Positions 1-10,812 of a stretch of 64,000 nucleotides of DNA are shown here, piece after piece. This DNA is from Rhodamnia argentea (taxonomy: Eukaryota > Streptophyta > Magnoliopsida > Myrtales > Myrtaceae): contig NC_063150.1 in the NCBI RefSeq assembly GCF_020921035.1, forward strand, positions 6,882,001 through 6,946,000. The letters run 5' to 3'. The stretch's first letter is position 1. Every line of letters begins with the position of its first letter. The position numbers and the translations under genes were made by a program. The notes below the pieces were generated by a model, which was given only the letters and a program-made list of their open reading frames with translations, was not told the origin of the DNA and did no database searches.

Positions 1-639
1 AGAGCAAATGGGTCTTCCATTCTACTTTTGCTTGTCCCGCATGGGCCTTGACTCGCACTACAATTTGGGCCCATTTCCTTGCAAACCAGTGGTGCACTTG
101 GGCCTTACCTCCTTGCGGGGCCTATGGTGTAGCAAAGGTAAGAAGGCCCACTAATCTATGGGCTGGGTCGGTTCTGTGTGGGCCCAGCCCTCCACACCTC
201 CTCATCCTCTCGAGTCGTATTGGGCCGTAATTTATTAACGAGTACAACAAGGTTAGATTCTTTTAAACCGAACTTGTGATGATGGGCCGGACTGCACTTA
301 CTCCCTCCTGATCCCATTTTCTTTTTAGGCCCATTTCTATTCCGATAACTTTCATCCGACATATTCTCTACTTCGTTCCGCTTAAGTAAGCTTTTCAATC
401 CATTTCGTTTATTTCTTGTAAATGTAGAACTAATTAAGGGGGCATTACATGGAAGGTCAGGGCCAACACGCTTGGGGAGGTGGATTCGTCCTCAGGGCCG
501 TGGTAGCCAGCGGCGGTGCCTAAGGGAGGGGGATGCGGGACTAGGTGGTGGTGGTGGAGATGGTGGTGGCGACTAGCGAGGGAGATGGGAAGGGAAGGGA
601 AGAGGAAAAAGAAAAAAAAACATAAAACACAACATAAAA

Positions 640-830
640 GAAAAAGAGAAAAATAAAAAATAGCAAAAAAGATAAAGTACGAAAATGCTATTTGGTCGGG
701 CCCCTTATTTGAAACAATTTAAACACTTCGTGTTATTGTTTGAAACAAAGTCCATTTCAAGCTTTTATTTGAGAAACTAAAGGCACTTCGGGCTTTTATT
801 TGAAAATTTTCCTTTTTTTATATAATTTTT
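640..830. repeat. MITE-like relic of a recurring family
   Basis: Carries the words TTATTTGAAA, TTTATTTGAGAAA and CACTTCG spaced as in better preserved copies near 4190-4330, 26700-27030 and 37840-38420. In those copies the motifs occur in opposite orientation at the two ends, suggesting a non-autonomous inverted-repeat transposon. Here only one arm is clear. Confidence 0.5.
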
Positions 831-940
831 TAGCGAACTCATTTGTAACCCATTTAAAATCCAGTTATGACCCATTAAATTTTTAAGTAACACATTTATG
901 ACCCACTTAAAATTTAAGTAACTCATTTATGATCCTCGCC
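820..940 (+). repeat. duplicated upstream segment (pairs with 22800-22900)
   Basis: Shares the successive words CCATTTAAAAT, ATTAAATTTTTAAGTAACA and TTTAAGTAA with 22800-22900. There the segment lies just upstream of the intact P450 at 23029; here it lies just upstream of the truncated P450. It marks the left part of the same segmental duplication, with the promoter and N-terminal coding part missing from this copy. Confidence 0.6.
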
Positions 941-1007
941 GGAAACTATTTCAAATCAAAACAAGCCCTTAATATCAAAATGAGTAACTTAAATTTCAAG
1001 TGGAGGA

Positions 1008-2183
1008 CCGTAGCGCTCTTACTCCCGCGCCCGTGCGTGGGTTCTCGACATCCTCGTGGCAGAGCTCAAGTCCCAACCAGGCGGCGCCGTCTGCGTCGTC
1101 GACCACTTCCAGTACGCCATGCTCGGCTTGCTGGTCCTCACGTGCTTCGGGGACAGGCTCGAGGAGAAGCAGATTAAGCAGATTGAGGATGTTCAGCGGC
1201 GGTTGCTGCTGGGTCTGCAGCAGTTTAGCGTGCTCAATTTCTGGCCGCAGGTGAGCAAGCTCATGCTCCGGAAGTGGTGGAAGGAGTTCTATGAGCTCTG
1301 CAAATATCGGAATCACGTCCTCGTCCCGCTCATTGGAGCTCGATCCAAGGCCAAGCAAGAGCAACTGAACAAAGCCAAGGAGGACGGGAATGACGGCGAC
1401 TGTATCGTGTCGTACGTGGACATGCTCCTGGACCTGGAGCTGCCGGAGCAGATGAGGAAGTTGGAGGAGGAAGAAATGGTAAGCCTCTGCTCGGAGTTCC
1501 TCAACGCCAGCACCGACACGGAGTCCACGGCGCTGCAGTGGATCATGGCCAGCCTGGTCAAGTACCCAGAAATCCAAGAGAGGCTCTACGATGAAATCAA
1601 ATCAGTCGTGGGACAAGGGGCGGAGCAAGTGAAAGAGGAGAACCTGCAGAGACTGGAGTACCTGAAGGCGGTGGTGCTAGAGGGGCTGTGCCGCCACCCA
1701 CGGGGGCACTTCGTGTTACCTCAAGCAGTGACGAAAGACGCGGAGCCGGGCGGGTACATGATCCCCAAGGACGGGACCATCAACTTCATGGTGGCGGAGA
1801 TGGGTTGGGACCCGGAAGTGTGGGAGAATCCGATGGCATTCAAGCCCGAGAGGTTCTTGAATTACGGTTGCGGAGAAGCAGGCGGGCTCGACATCACGGG
1901 GAGCAGGGAGATAAAGATGATGCCCTCCGGGGTGGGGAGGAGGATCTGTCCGGCATATGGGCTTGCGATGTTGCACCTGGAGTACTTCGTGACAAACTTG
2001 GCGTGGCTGTTCCGATGGGAGACGGTGGTCGGGGAGGAGGTGGACCCGTCGGAGAAGCAGGAGCTCACCATAGTGATGAAGAACTTTGAGGGCTCAGATT
2101 TGTCCCCGGAATTTGGACACCTGAATTTCAGAAAATGTCTGCTATGTTGTCGCCTTCTCAATAAATTCAAGATCAAGGATTAG
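1008..2183 (+). pseudogene. CYP89A cytochrome P450, 5'-truncated pseudogene
   Basis: Homology to the intact copies begins abruptly near 1008, at the codons for the C-helix region ([14 protein letters not shown]), so about 155-160 N-terminal residues with the membrane anchor are missing. A TAG lies in frame at 1011. Key residues are damaged: the I-helix reads ASTDTES where intact copies have AGTDTTS; the ExxR motif reads EGLC, so its Arg is lost; the heme loop reads [13 protein letters not shown] with the Phe replaced by Ser. A 2-base deletion at about 2083 shifts the frame, so the end runs to a TAG at 2181-2183 instead of the usual RNLGT. The closest relative by flanking sequence is the copy at 23029. 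Almost surely non-functional. Confidence 0.9.
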
Positions 2184-4397
2184 GCTTGGAACTGCTCTAT
2201 TTTAATATCGTCATAGCTCCATGAGTATTCATCTTTTAATTTCTCGTTTTTCAATTTCTGTAGTAACTTATTTAAACCACCAAACTTAACAGGAACGATA
2301 GTACGAGGATCGCTCCGGAGGTTGTCCTATCAATTCTGTATTGCTTTAGCTCTAGCTCAAACTTCTAAGAAATTGTCAACGTTGTTGGACCAAAAAAAAC
2401 ACAAAAAAAGAAATTGTCAAAATTTTACATGTAGCCGACAAGCTTGCCCTTCTCCACGTTAAACGAGAGTACTTTCAAGCTTATTAGTGGGCTGATAATC
2501 ACTAGAGGAGAGTTCTCGTCCACTAAACCACGTTTCTCATGTCTAACTGTTAGTCGTAATGAGTAATGAACAAGTGCATAGGATTTTCGAATTTATCATG
2601 AAAATGCAATCAAATCTTAAAAATTTATAAAAATGCAATCAATAGAAAAATTTGACTTCATAAATTTGACAAATTTTAGGACTTGATAGCATTTTTTGAA
2701 AATTTAAGGACTCAATTTCACTTCTTAATAAATTTATGACTGAATTGTACTTTTTGAAAGTTTTAGGACTTCCGACATCTTTTTTCTTATTTTTAATCGT
2801 AAACTATACTCCCCCCAAACAACCCCACCATAATCTTTCTTCACTTAATTGCCTACAATAGCAATAATAATCTTAGTCACCGAGTCCTTCGCTTCTTGTG
2901 ACATCTGACACTTGCCACTGTTGAAATGTGATCAAACTTGGAAAGGAACAAGTAGAGGACTTGAAAAATTCAAAACAAAGTACTTAATCTCAATTCAATT
3001 TCGGGATTTTCTTTAGTTTTCACCCAATGGCAAAGTTCGGAAAAAATTACCATTGTTCTAGTCGTCAGAAAATGTTGGTGGACAAACTTAGGTCATTATT
3101 TGAGACAAACTTTATTGCTTTATGCCTTTATTTGAAATGAGATCCACTCTAAATCCTTTTTTGAGAAGTTGCCGTCATTTTAGGCTCGTAGAATTTTCTC
3201 GCAGTTATGTTTTTGATGTAACATACGCAAATCATAAAAGTACACGCCCTTATTACTTTAGTAATTCATTTGTAAGCATGATTCAAAGATTCATTCACGA
3301 AAGTTCGGCATTTCTCGTGCACAACAATCGGTATTGTGATTTACGTTGCTTCTATTGATGATCCGATGGGTTGATCTGTATTTGAGCCACACTCCTAATC
3401 TATTTAATTAATCTCAATATAGTGCAAGTCTACACCCCTGGTATGTAATTAGAGAGGTCAAATTTTGAATGGAAATGGAAAAAAGATGTAACTTCATTTC
3501 CTTAAAAAATGGTAAGTCTTTGGCGCAAGAAGAAGGAGTTGACCCGTATCATAGTGACTTGGTTCTGATTTCTCTATTTTTTAAGAATACCGCTTTTCCC
3601 ATCATTGGGTCAGAGGCCCACTTTTTAATTCATATTCATTAGGACAGCGTCATGAATGGATTAGCCGAATTTCAAAAAATGATGTTTTTTGCTAGAAAAA
3701 ACCTTTCATCTCATCAAAGTAGTTCAAATATTACAAGGAGAAGTAAAAGCCTACATTAAGATGATAGATTAAAGAAGATTTTACTAACATTCTTTTTTTA
3801 ACTCTAGATGGGAGATCATTGAAAGGAAAATAAGATATGGCTCATATTCGATGAAAAGCTCAATTTGGAAGCTCATAAGCAACTGCGTTACTAGTTCTAC
3901 TAGTCCACTTCAAACTCCATATTGAGTTGTTGCTTAAGAGGAGATGAGAGTTTGAGACGAAAGGATAAATAAAAAAAAAAGAGTTATTATGGGGTTTGAA
4001 CCCTCAAATCCAACTTGACCTAAAAAAAAAACGGTAAAATCCAATTAAACGTGGGTTTCAAATGAGTCTAGACTTCTAACTACCCATCTGCAAGTCATCT
4101 AAGGGAAGAACAACCTGACTTGCCTCTCATTTTCATGAACACCGCAGTGACACACCATCAACAAACATTAAAAGGCGAATAGATTCGGGAAAATTTTAAA
4201 TAAAGACACGAAATGTCATCATTTTCTCGGATAAGGATTTGAATTGGACTTTATTTCAAATAAGAGCTTGAAGTACCCTCTTTATTTCAAAGAAGGGTAT
4301 GACCAATGGTATTTTAATTATTTACATTTTTTGAATTTTTTTTTCCTTTTTTCTTAGTTTCTTTTAAGGAAGGGAACGGCCAGGCGAGGCCGAAAAT
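2184..4397 (+). repeat. segmental duplication, copy A (3' flank; pairs with 24583-26921)
   Basis: From the AATAAA-containing 3' region to about 4397 this stretch aligns by eye, with small gaps, to 24583-26921 downstream of the intact P450 at 23029. Shared landmarks include AGGATCGCTCCGGA, GCCGACAAGCTTG, CCTACAATAGCAATAATAATC, TCAGAGGCCCACTTTTTAAT and CAGCCAGGCGAGG or its near match. The short ORFs inside it (for example 3122-3358) have no recognisable content. The duplicated unit therefore includes more than 2 kb of non-coding flank. Confidence 0.75.
4190..4330. repeat. MITE-like element arm
   Basis: Contains AAATAAAGACACGAAATGTC, TTTCTCGGATAAGG and CAAATAAGAGCTTGAAGT, the motif order seen at the left end of the element at 26700-27030. 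The right arm of that element is not present here. Confidence 0.5.
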
Positions 4398-5431
4398 AGG
4401 AAAAAAAGGAAAGATATTCACAAAGAAGGAAATCCATAAACGAGGATCGAAAGCGAAAGGCCATTTGATGGAATCCAAATATTTTATTGGTTATGAATTG
4501 TCGTTCTTGGCAGGTCTTCAGCCACGAATTATTATTGGATGTTGTCTTGACGAGACTGAGCAAAAGCAAGTGACATTTTCTACGCAACCCCTATGACTTA
4601 ACTCCCAAGAAATTGAACGAGTCAATTTAGATCATCACCCAAGAGCCATGAATCTTCCCACCCAAGAGCCATGAATCTTCGAATTTGAGCTGCGCCGAAC
4701 CACGTCAACGGCATGTGAATTTCTTAGGAATCATGTCGGATCAATATAAAGGATCGCTCCTGACCAATGGGAGGTGATGTTTGAATTATATCTGACAAAA
4801 GCCGAGTGCGATGCCCAATAAAATTAAGTAGGATTGTTTCGCAGAAAGCATTTGATTATGTGAAACTCTAATCGAGTGACTCATATTCAACAACGGACTA
4901 GACGTGGAAATTTAGGCTATTACATCATTCGACGTATCTATTTTGACGAGACCACAACCTAACATTATTTTATTTACTAAGAAAGGGAAAAGAGAAGGGG
5001 TAATGACATTTTCACGGCTAAAAGATCTTCTTCCGTGACACCTTTCCCTACTCTATGCCTCGATTGGGCTAATTTGCCGTTAACAACTCGTCAACAAACT
5101 CAAGAGGAATCTTGGGTATTAGAAAGACAAGAATATCCCCAACCAAATTATGGAAGAAGTCTAAATTAAAGGGTATAGCATATTGTTTCTATAGAGTATT
5201 TAGTTTGTCTTCAACAATTTATGCTTAATATAAAGTGCAATTATAATTATGTAGCTTAAAAAGAACCTATGATATTAACTTATAAGTATATCTTTTCATT
5301 TTAAGACTATAATATTGTTAGATAACGAAAACAGGAAATGACAGAAAAGGAAAAGGTAAGGTAAACTTCTTTGATTATTTATGCAATTTGGCAGAGGGTA
5401 TTTTTGCTTATATATTTTTTTCCAGAATTCT
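4398..5431. other. intergenic, nothing recognised
   Basis: AT-rich unique-looking sequence with only short ORFs. A small local repeat (CCCAAGAGCCATGAATCTTC twice near 4639-4680) is visible. No gene, RNA or transposon end was identified. Confidence 0.5.
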
Positions 5432-6070
5432 TATGAGAGATGAGGATGAGTTTTTGAAAAACGGGGAGAAAAGAGTTTTTAATTGGGCACTAGGAGGCCT
5501 AATCATCTTTAAGTGCTAATTATGACCCAAACTCTTTTATCTCGTGAATAAGTATCAACTTTAGCTCGTGTCTCAAATCTAACTTAAACCTTTTTTTTCT
5601 CAAATAAAAAAAAATCAAATTTAGGTCAAGTTTCATTTTTGGCTTCAACTCTTTGCTGTCTTGTAAAAAAGCACGAACTTTCAATGGGTACCAATGTGGC
5701 TTTCGTTAAGCTTTCCTCCAACAATGCTGTCATAGATTTTGATGTGTCATTTCAAGTGTGCACTTGTCAGATTTGGATATCAATAAAACTCGATAATTTT
5801 ATTGAGACAAAAAATAACTTGTGTAAAAAATTTTGAGATACAAATTAAAGTAAATACTTCTTTATTCGGGAAAAGAGAAAGTGGGTCAGAATTAAGGCAC
5901 GACTTGAAATTGGTGTACTAAAAAAAAAATGTTGATGCTAAAAAAAATTAAGAATGGAGAAAAAAATTTGTGTTTTTTAGAGAGTGCTGGGCGAATACTA
6001 GAAAGTCGTCCATTAATTTACCCTGAAAGTGAAAGCAAGCAATCCGTCAATGTTCCTTGATGGCTAAGTT
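5432..6070 (+). repeat. 640-bp direct repeat, copy 1 (pairs with 7872-8524)
   Basis: Starts around TTATGAGAGATGAGGATGAGTT and ends around TTGATGGCTAA. The same order of blocks, including CCTAATC, GACCCAAACTCTT, CTTTGCTGTCTTG, TTTCAATGGGTACCAATG and GGGCGAATACTA, recurs at 7872-8524. This copy forms the distal promoter of the P450 at 6178; the other lies downstream of it. The small ORFs 5639-5836 and 8098-8292 are corresponding parts of the two copies and not separate genes. Confidence 0.85.
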
Positions 6071-6086
6071 GGCATCTTATCTCCAA

Positions 6087-6094
6087 TTTATATA
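6087..6094 (+). promoter_or_regulatory. probable TATA box of the P450 at 6178
   Basis: TTTATATA lies about 85 bases before the ATG and is followed by the leader AACAAATCGCCACCTC. Similar TATA-like words sit at nearly the same distance upstream of the copies at 23029, 32990, 42426 and 47810, which supports the call. Confidence 0.6.
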
Positions 6095-6177
6095 CGAAAG
6101 GAAACAAACAAATCGCCACCTCGAGAAAAATCCTCCATTTGTTCAAAGTCAATAATTCAAAGTCGTTCTGGCAAAAG

Positions 6178-7728
6178 ATGGATCTCTGGTTCCTCATCCT
6201 TGTCGCCCTCTCCGTCGCCGCCCTCCTCAGAGCCACCGTCAACCTCCTCTCCTCCCCCGCTGTGAAGAAGAGCCTCCCGCCGGGCCCGATCACCTTCCCG
6301 GTCATCGGCAACTTCCTATGGCTCCGCAAGTCGTTCTCGGAGCTCGAGCCCGTCCTCCGCTCCCTCCACGCCCGTCACGGCCCGATGGTCACCCTCCACG
6401 TTGGCTCCCGTCCCGCCGTCTTCGTCTCCTCCCCGGCCCTCGCCCACAAAGCCCTCGTCCACCGCGGCGCCGTCTTCGCGGACCGCCCGCCGCCCCTCGC
6501 CGCCGACCGCATCCTCTCCGCTAACCAGCATAACATCAGCTCCTCCTCCTACGGCCCCACTTGGCGCCTCTTCCGCCGGAACCTCACGGCGGAAATCCTC
6601 CATCCCTCCCGCGTCCGCTCCTACTCCCGCGCCCGCGCGTGGGTCCTCGACATCCTCGTGGCGGAGCTCAAGTCCCAGCGAGGCGGCGTCGTCCGCGTGG
6701 TCGACCACTTCCAGTACGCCATGTTCTGCTTGCTGGTCCTCATGTGCTTCGGAGACAGGCTCGAGGAGAAGCAGATTAAGCAGATTGAGGATGTTCAGCG
6801 ACGGTTGCTGCTGGGTCTGCGGCGGTTCGGCGTGCTCAATTTCTGGCCGCGAGTGAGCAAGCTCGTGCTCCGGAAGCGGTGGAAGGAGTTCTACGAGCTC
6901 TGTGAATATCGGAATCACGTCCTCGTCCCGCTCATCAGAGCTCGATCCAAGGCCAAGCGAGAGCAACTGAACAAAGCCAAGGAGGACGAGAACGACGGCG
7001 ACTGGATCGTGTCGTACGTGGACACGCTCCTAGACCTAGAGCTGCCGGAGCAGAAGAGGAAGCTGGAGGAGGAAGAAATGGTAAGCCTCTGCTCGGAGTT
7101 CCTCAACGGTGGCACCGACACGACGTCCACGGCGCTGCAGTGGATCATGGCCAACCTGGTCAAGTACCCAGAAATCCAAGAGAGGCTCTACGATGAAATC
7201 AAATCAGTCGTGGGACAAGGGGCGGAGCAAGTGGAAGAGGAGGACCTGCAGAGACTGGAGTACCTGAAGGCGGTGGTGCTGGAGGGGCTGCGCCGCCACC
7301 CGCCGGGGCACTTCGTGTTACCGCACGCAATGACGGAAGACGCGGAGCTGGGCGGGTACGTGATCCCCAAGGACGGGACCATCAACTTCATGGTGGCGGA
7401 GATGGGTTGGGACCCGGAAGTGTGGGAGGACCCGATGGCGTTCAAGCCCGAGAGGTTCTTGAATTCCAGTGGCGGAAAAGCGGGCGGGTTGGACATCACG
7501 GGGAGCAGGGAGATAAAGATGATGCCCTTTGGAGCAGGGAGGAGGATGTGTCCCGCGTACGGTCTTGCGATGCTGCACCTGGAGTACTTCGTGGCGAACT
7601 TGGTGTGGCTGTTCCGATGGGAGACGGTGGCCGGCGAGGAGGTGGACCTGTCGGAGAAGCTGGAGTTCACCGTAGTGATGAAGAACCCTTTGAGGGCTCA
7701 AATTTGTCCCCGAAATTTGGGCACCTGA
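6178..7728 (+). CDS. cytochrome P450, CYP89A family (intact, 516 aa)
   Basis: Predicted heme-thiolate monooxygenase anchored in the ER by a hydrophobic N-terminus (residues 1-25) followed by the proline hinge SLPPGP. Visible motifs: I-helix NGGTDTTS with Asp314, Thr315 and Thr316; ExxR with Glu369 and Arg372; PERF at 424-427; heme loop [12 protein letters not shown] with Cys458. The family consensus has Gly two residues after the Cys; here it is Ala. The length fits CYP89A, which is usually a single exon. The ATG at 6178 is chosen because MDLW is the shared start of all copies; the in-frame upstream extension has no ATG. Substrate unknown. Arabidopsis CYP89A9 acts on chlorophyll catabolites, but orthology cannot be assumed. 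Confidence 0.95.
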   Translation: MDLWFLILVALSVAALLRATVNLLSSPAVKKSLPPGPITFPVIGNFLWLRKSFSELEPVLRSLHARHGPMVTLHVGSRPAVFVSSPALAHKALVHRGAVFADRPPPLAADRILSANQHNISSSSYGPTWRLFRRNLTAEILHPSRVRSYSRARAWVLDILVAELKSQRGGVVRVVDHFQYAMFCLLVLMCFGDRLEEKQIKQIEDVQRRLLLGLRRFGVLNFWPRVSKLVLRKRWKEFYELCEYRNHVLVPLIRARSKAKREQLNKAKEDENDGDWIVSYVDTLLDLELPEQKRKLEEEEMVSLCSEFLNGGTDTTSTALQWIMANLVKYPEIQERLYDEIKSVVGQGAEQVEEEDLQRLEYLKAVVLEGLRRHPPGHFVLPHAMTEDAELGGYVIPKDGTINFMVAEMGWDPEVWEDPMAFKPERFLNSSGGKAGGLDITGSREIKMMPFGAGRRMCPAYGLAMLHLEYFVANLVWLFRWETVAGEEVDLSEKLEFTVVMKNPLRAQICPRNLGT

Positions 7729-7762
7729 ATTTCGGAAAATGTCTGTATACTATCGCATTCTC

Positions 7763-7768
7763 AATAAA
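7763..7768 (+). terminator. putative polyadenylation signal
   Basis: AATAAA 35 bases after the stop codon, inside the block CTCAATAAATTCAAG that is conserved after several P450 copies in this window. Confidence 0.5.
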
Positions 7769-7871
7769 TTCAAGATTAAGGATTAAGTTTGGAAATACTA
7801 TACTTTAATATCGATATAGCTCCATGAGTATTCATCTTTTAATTTCTCGTTTTTCAATTTGTGTAAACCTC

Positions 7872-8524
7872 TTATGAAAAATGAGGACGAGTTTTTGAAA
7901 AACTGTGGAAAAAGAGTTTTCAATTGGGTAGTAAGAGGCCTAATTCTCTTTAAAAGCACCGACTTACTTCTAGTGCTAATTTTGACCCAAACTCTTCTGT
8001 CTCGTAAATAAGTATCAAGTTTAACTCGTGTCTTAAATCTGACTCAAATATTTTTTTCTCAAATAAAAAAAAATCAAATTTAGGTCAAGTTTCAATTTTG
8101 GCTTCCACTTTTTGCTGTCTTGCAAAAAAGCACAAACTTTCAATGGGTACCAATGTGGCTATCGTTAAGCTTTCCTGCAACAATGCCGTCATAGATTTCC
8201 ATGTGTCATTTCAAGTGAACGTGTGTCAGATTTGGATACTTATGAAATTCGATGCTTTTATTGAGACAAAAAATAACTTGAGCCAGAATTGAGATACGAA
8301 TTGAAGTAAATACTTTTTATTCGGAGAAAGAAAAAGTAGGTCAGAATTGACTCCACTTGAAATTGGTGTATTTTTTCGAGATAATAAATGTTGATACTAA
8401 AAAATTAAGAACAGAGAAAAAGTTTGTGTTTTTTTAAGGAGTATTGGGCGAATACTAAAAAGTTGTCCATTAATTGACCCTAAAAAAAAAGAAAGTAATC
8501 CGTCATATTCCATGATGGCTAATT
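7872..8524 (+). repeat. 640-bp direct repeat, copy 2
   Basis: Downstream partner of 5432-6070. Copy 1 is the promoter-distal region of an intact P450, so copy 2 looks like the upstream region of a former next tandem copy. That copy would have begun at about 8630 but is absent; transposon-like and plastid-derived DNA follows instead. Confidence 0.8.
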
Positions 8525-8757
8525 TCAAAGGTATCAAACGGGTGGGTCGGATCAGATTTAGATCGGGTCGAATATGATCTGATTTATATTGATCCATTTA
8601 ACCCGTTTCAACTCATTTTCATGCTATACAAATTTAGTAACCTATACCCGATCCGACCTGTATTATTAAAATATTTCAATATTAAAATCCAATTTAGATT
8701 TTAAAGATATATATTACTAATTTTTTATCATTTTTTTTGCTAACTAATCTAATACTA
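8525..8757. mobile_element. transposon-like end sequence
   Basis: Begins AAAGGTATCAAACGGGTGGG and continues with GGGTCGGATC, AACCCG and ATCCGACC words. The reverse complement of 29150-29196 starts with the closely similar AAAGGTGTCAAAC, so both may be termini of one DNA transposon family. Only one end is seen here; the plastid DNA follows. Confidence 0.4.
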
Positions 8758-8916
8758 ATAGATAAGGGGGCATGGAATAGGACTATTTGCTTCTATTATT
8801 GGATTAGATTTACAAGAAACGTGGACGATTGAGGATCATCTAATTATTGGACTATTATTGAATTACTCTGAAATAGTATCGACTCTAACTCTCCCACTCC
8901 CGTTTTGAGGATCTAT

Positions 8917-9099
8917 GCGACCCGGGATTTGATTGATGATAAAGAAAGAGAATTCTTGGTTCAGTTTTCCACCTTAACGACAGAAAAAAGGATTGATCAA
9001 ATTCTATTGGGTTTGACTCATAGTGATCATTTATCAAAGAATGACTCTGGTTATCAAATTATTAAACAACCGGGAGCAATTTACTTACGATACTTAGTT
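8917..9099 (+). pseudogene. ycf2: plastid ycf2 fragment (NUPT)
   Basis: Translates to the conserved ycf2 stretch [22 protein letters not shown] followed by a further matching stretch ending in GAIYLRYLV. Only about 60 codons of the more than 2000-codon gene are present. Homology stops after LRYLV, where intact ycf2 continues with DIHKKY. A second, reversed ycf2 piece from another part of the gene lies at 21900-22505. Confidence 0.9.
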
Positions 9100-9201
9100 G
9101 AGAGAGTCTCAGTCTAGTCACTCAACTAATCCACTCATGGAGTGCTAGTGGTATATAGTAGTGTGGTAGTTGAGACTCCGCCCCTTCTTCTTCAGTAAAG
9201 C

Positions 9202-9340
9202 CTATTCATTGAATAAGCGATGATCCAATGGTTCTTACTCAAGGAATCTTTGGACTTAGTTTGAAGTTTTATTGAATAATCGCAGTTCTAGTATGAATAT
9301 GAGGTTTCAATCAATTCATAGGGTCTTAACAAGGGAATTC
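9202..9340 (+). repeat. 139-bp plastid-like segment, copy 1 (pairs with 12959-13097)
   Basis: By eye it differs at about three positions from 12959-13097, and both copies are the same length. Copy 2 lies within the petB intron region. Copy 1 lies upstream of clpP exon 2, where it does not continue into the same neighbours, so one plastid segment was incorporated twice or duplicated after insertion. Confidence 0.8.
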
Positions 9341-9538
9341 ATGGAAGAAAAAAAAAACCGCTTCATTAAGAAATTCAAAAATTAGATTAGAAAAGGGCCC
9401 CGCTATGAAAAAAAGAAGAAAGAAAGAGGGCTGGAATCTACACATTGATTCCTTTTTTTTTTTTTTGCAATTTTTGTTGAACCTTATGCATCAAAAGGTG
9501 CATGTATGGCTCTTAAGGGATACAAATTTTATCCTAAT

Positions 9539-9811
9539 CAACTGACTTTATCGAGAAAGATCACTTTTTTTAGGCCAAGAGGGTGATAGCGAGATTTCGA
9601 ATCAACTTATTGGTCTTATGGTATATCTCAGTATAGAGAATGATAACAAGGATCTTTATTTGTTTATAAACTCTCCTGGCGGATGGGTAATCCCCGGAGT
9701 AGCTATTTATGATACTATGCAATTTGTGCAACCCGATGTGCATACAATATGCATGGGATTAGCCGCTTCAAACGTCTAGCATTGCCAAATGTCTAGCATT
9801 CCCTCATGCTT
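9539..9811 (+). pseudogene. clpP: plastid clpP exon 2, decayed (NUPT)
   Basis: Encodes the ClpP protease core ([17 protein letters not shown] ... [19 protein letters not shown] ... ICMGLAAS). The exon starts with AACTGACTTTATCG, where intact genes have CGA; the C-to-T change makes a stop. After GLAAS, the segment with the active-site Ser neighbourhood MGSFI and VGGEITK is missing. It is replaced by a short duplication of the following bases (GTCTAGCATT occurs twice) before FPHA. Upstream, 9479-9512 resembles a group II intron domain V, the end of clpP intron 1. Confidence 0.9.
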
Positions 9812-10440
9812 GGCGCCAATGAGTTTTTTAAGAACAAAAAAAAAAGACTATGCCTTCGCCATATGAAATAGGAATATTAAGTAATAATAGCATGGCACTT
9901 CAAATTTGATATGAGAATTTTTTTTTTCAAAACATTAGATTATATTTCGAAAGAGTATTATGAAATTAGTATAAAATAAAGGGTATTCTCGATTTTATCT
10001 TATTTATCGGTGACCATTACCATTTCAGCGTCACAAACTTTTTTGTTTTCACAACAGAAAACTTTTAACAATATTTATGTTTTTGCTATGAAATAGTACA
10101 AAAAAAAAAAACTTTGGGATTGCTGAATCACAGACAAGATAAATATATAAAAAGCAACGGAGCCATCATAGTATTTTTTAACTACTCCAAAAGGAAGGAT
10201 GGTAATTGGATCATTTGCCGATCCGAATCGGATAAACCCTAGATCTAATCTATATATTTTTCTCTTTCTTCGATCGAAATGGAAGGTAAAGTGAATTCCA
10301 TTGTATAGTCGTATGCAATGCGCAAAGGATGCCTATACGGTTGTTCAATTCTATCTTTCTTTTTTTATTATTCTTTATCTCTTCTCCTCACCTCATCATG
10401 CGTAGCTTAGGTGGAAGGCGAAGAAGGCCTCCTTCCGTGC
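9812..10440 (+). other. plastid clpP intron 2 remnant (NUPT)
   Basis: Continues directly from clpP exon 2 with GGCGCCAATGAGTTTTT, the start of clpP intron 2 in plastid genomes (normally GTGCGCC). The rest is AT-rich intron-like sequence. clpP exon 3 does not follow, so the piece ends inside or at the end of the intron. Confidence 0.65.
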
Positions 10441-10540
10441 GCGCTGGGGGGGCGCATAAGTGAGATACCACTCTGGAAGAGCTAGAATTCTCCGTTAAGG
10501 ATTAGTAATCCTATTATGCGCCCCTGCATCTAGCATTGGG

Positions 10541-10812
10541 CAAACCTCATACATGGATGTTACTCATACAAGCGATTGGGTTGAAATGAAAAATAAAGGA
10601 TTTCGAATCCATCTTCTTATCCTATAACGAATATAAACTAATTCGATTGAAAAAGAGAGGATAGAGAGTCCGTTGATGAGTCTACCTGTCTGCGAGGTAT
10701 CTATTCTTTTCTTACTAAAACACCTTGTTTTGATTGTATTGCACTATGTATCATTTGATAAACAAGAAATCCCTACCTTTTTTTTTTTTTTTGGAATCAA
10801 ACCAAATTTCCA
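10541..10812 (+). other. plastid trnK-UUU intron, region 5' of matK (NUPT)
   Basis: Leads directly into the matK start. It contains the typical stretch TCCGTTGATGAGTCTACCTG and ACACCTTGTTTTGA found upstream of matK in plastid genomes. No trnK exon was seen, so the tRNA gene itself is absent. Confidence 0.7.

Larger units (their letters stand above)
1..1007. other. intergenic, no gene recognised
   Basis: No convincing gene. The first 420 bases carry many GGGCC/GGCCC words and a few short ORFs without recognisable content. Around 540-590 there is a GGT/GGC-rich patch. From about 600 the sequence becomes A-rich and passes into a MITE-like relic and then a short segment shared with the region upstream of the P450 at 23029. 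Confidence 0.6.

Noticed and set aside
6318-6779. Pro/Arg/Ser-rich plus-strand ORFs inside the P450s (also 23019-23633, 53368-54081, 60597-61301)
   Set aside because: Shifted-frame shadows of GC-rich coding sequence.
9110-9180. tRNA-like fold after the ycf2 fragment
   Set aside because: Only an 8-bp GAGTCTCA/TGAGACTC pairing was seen; no T-loop or anticodon arm consensus.
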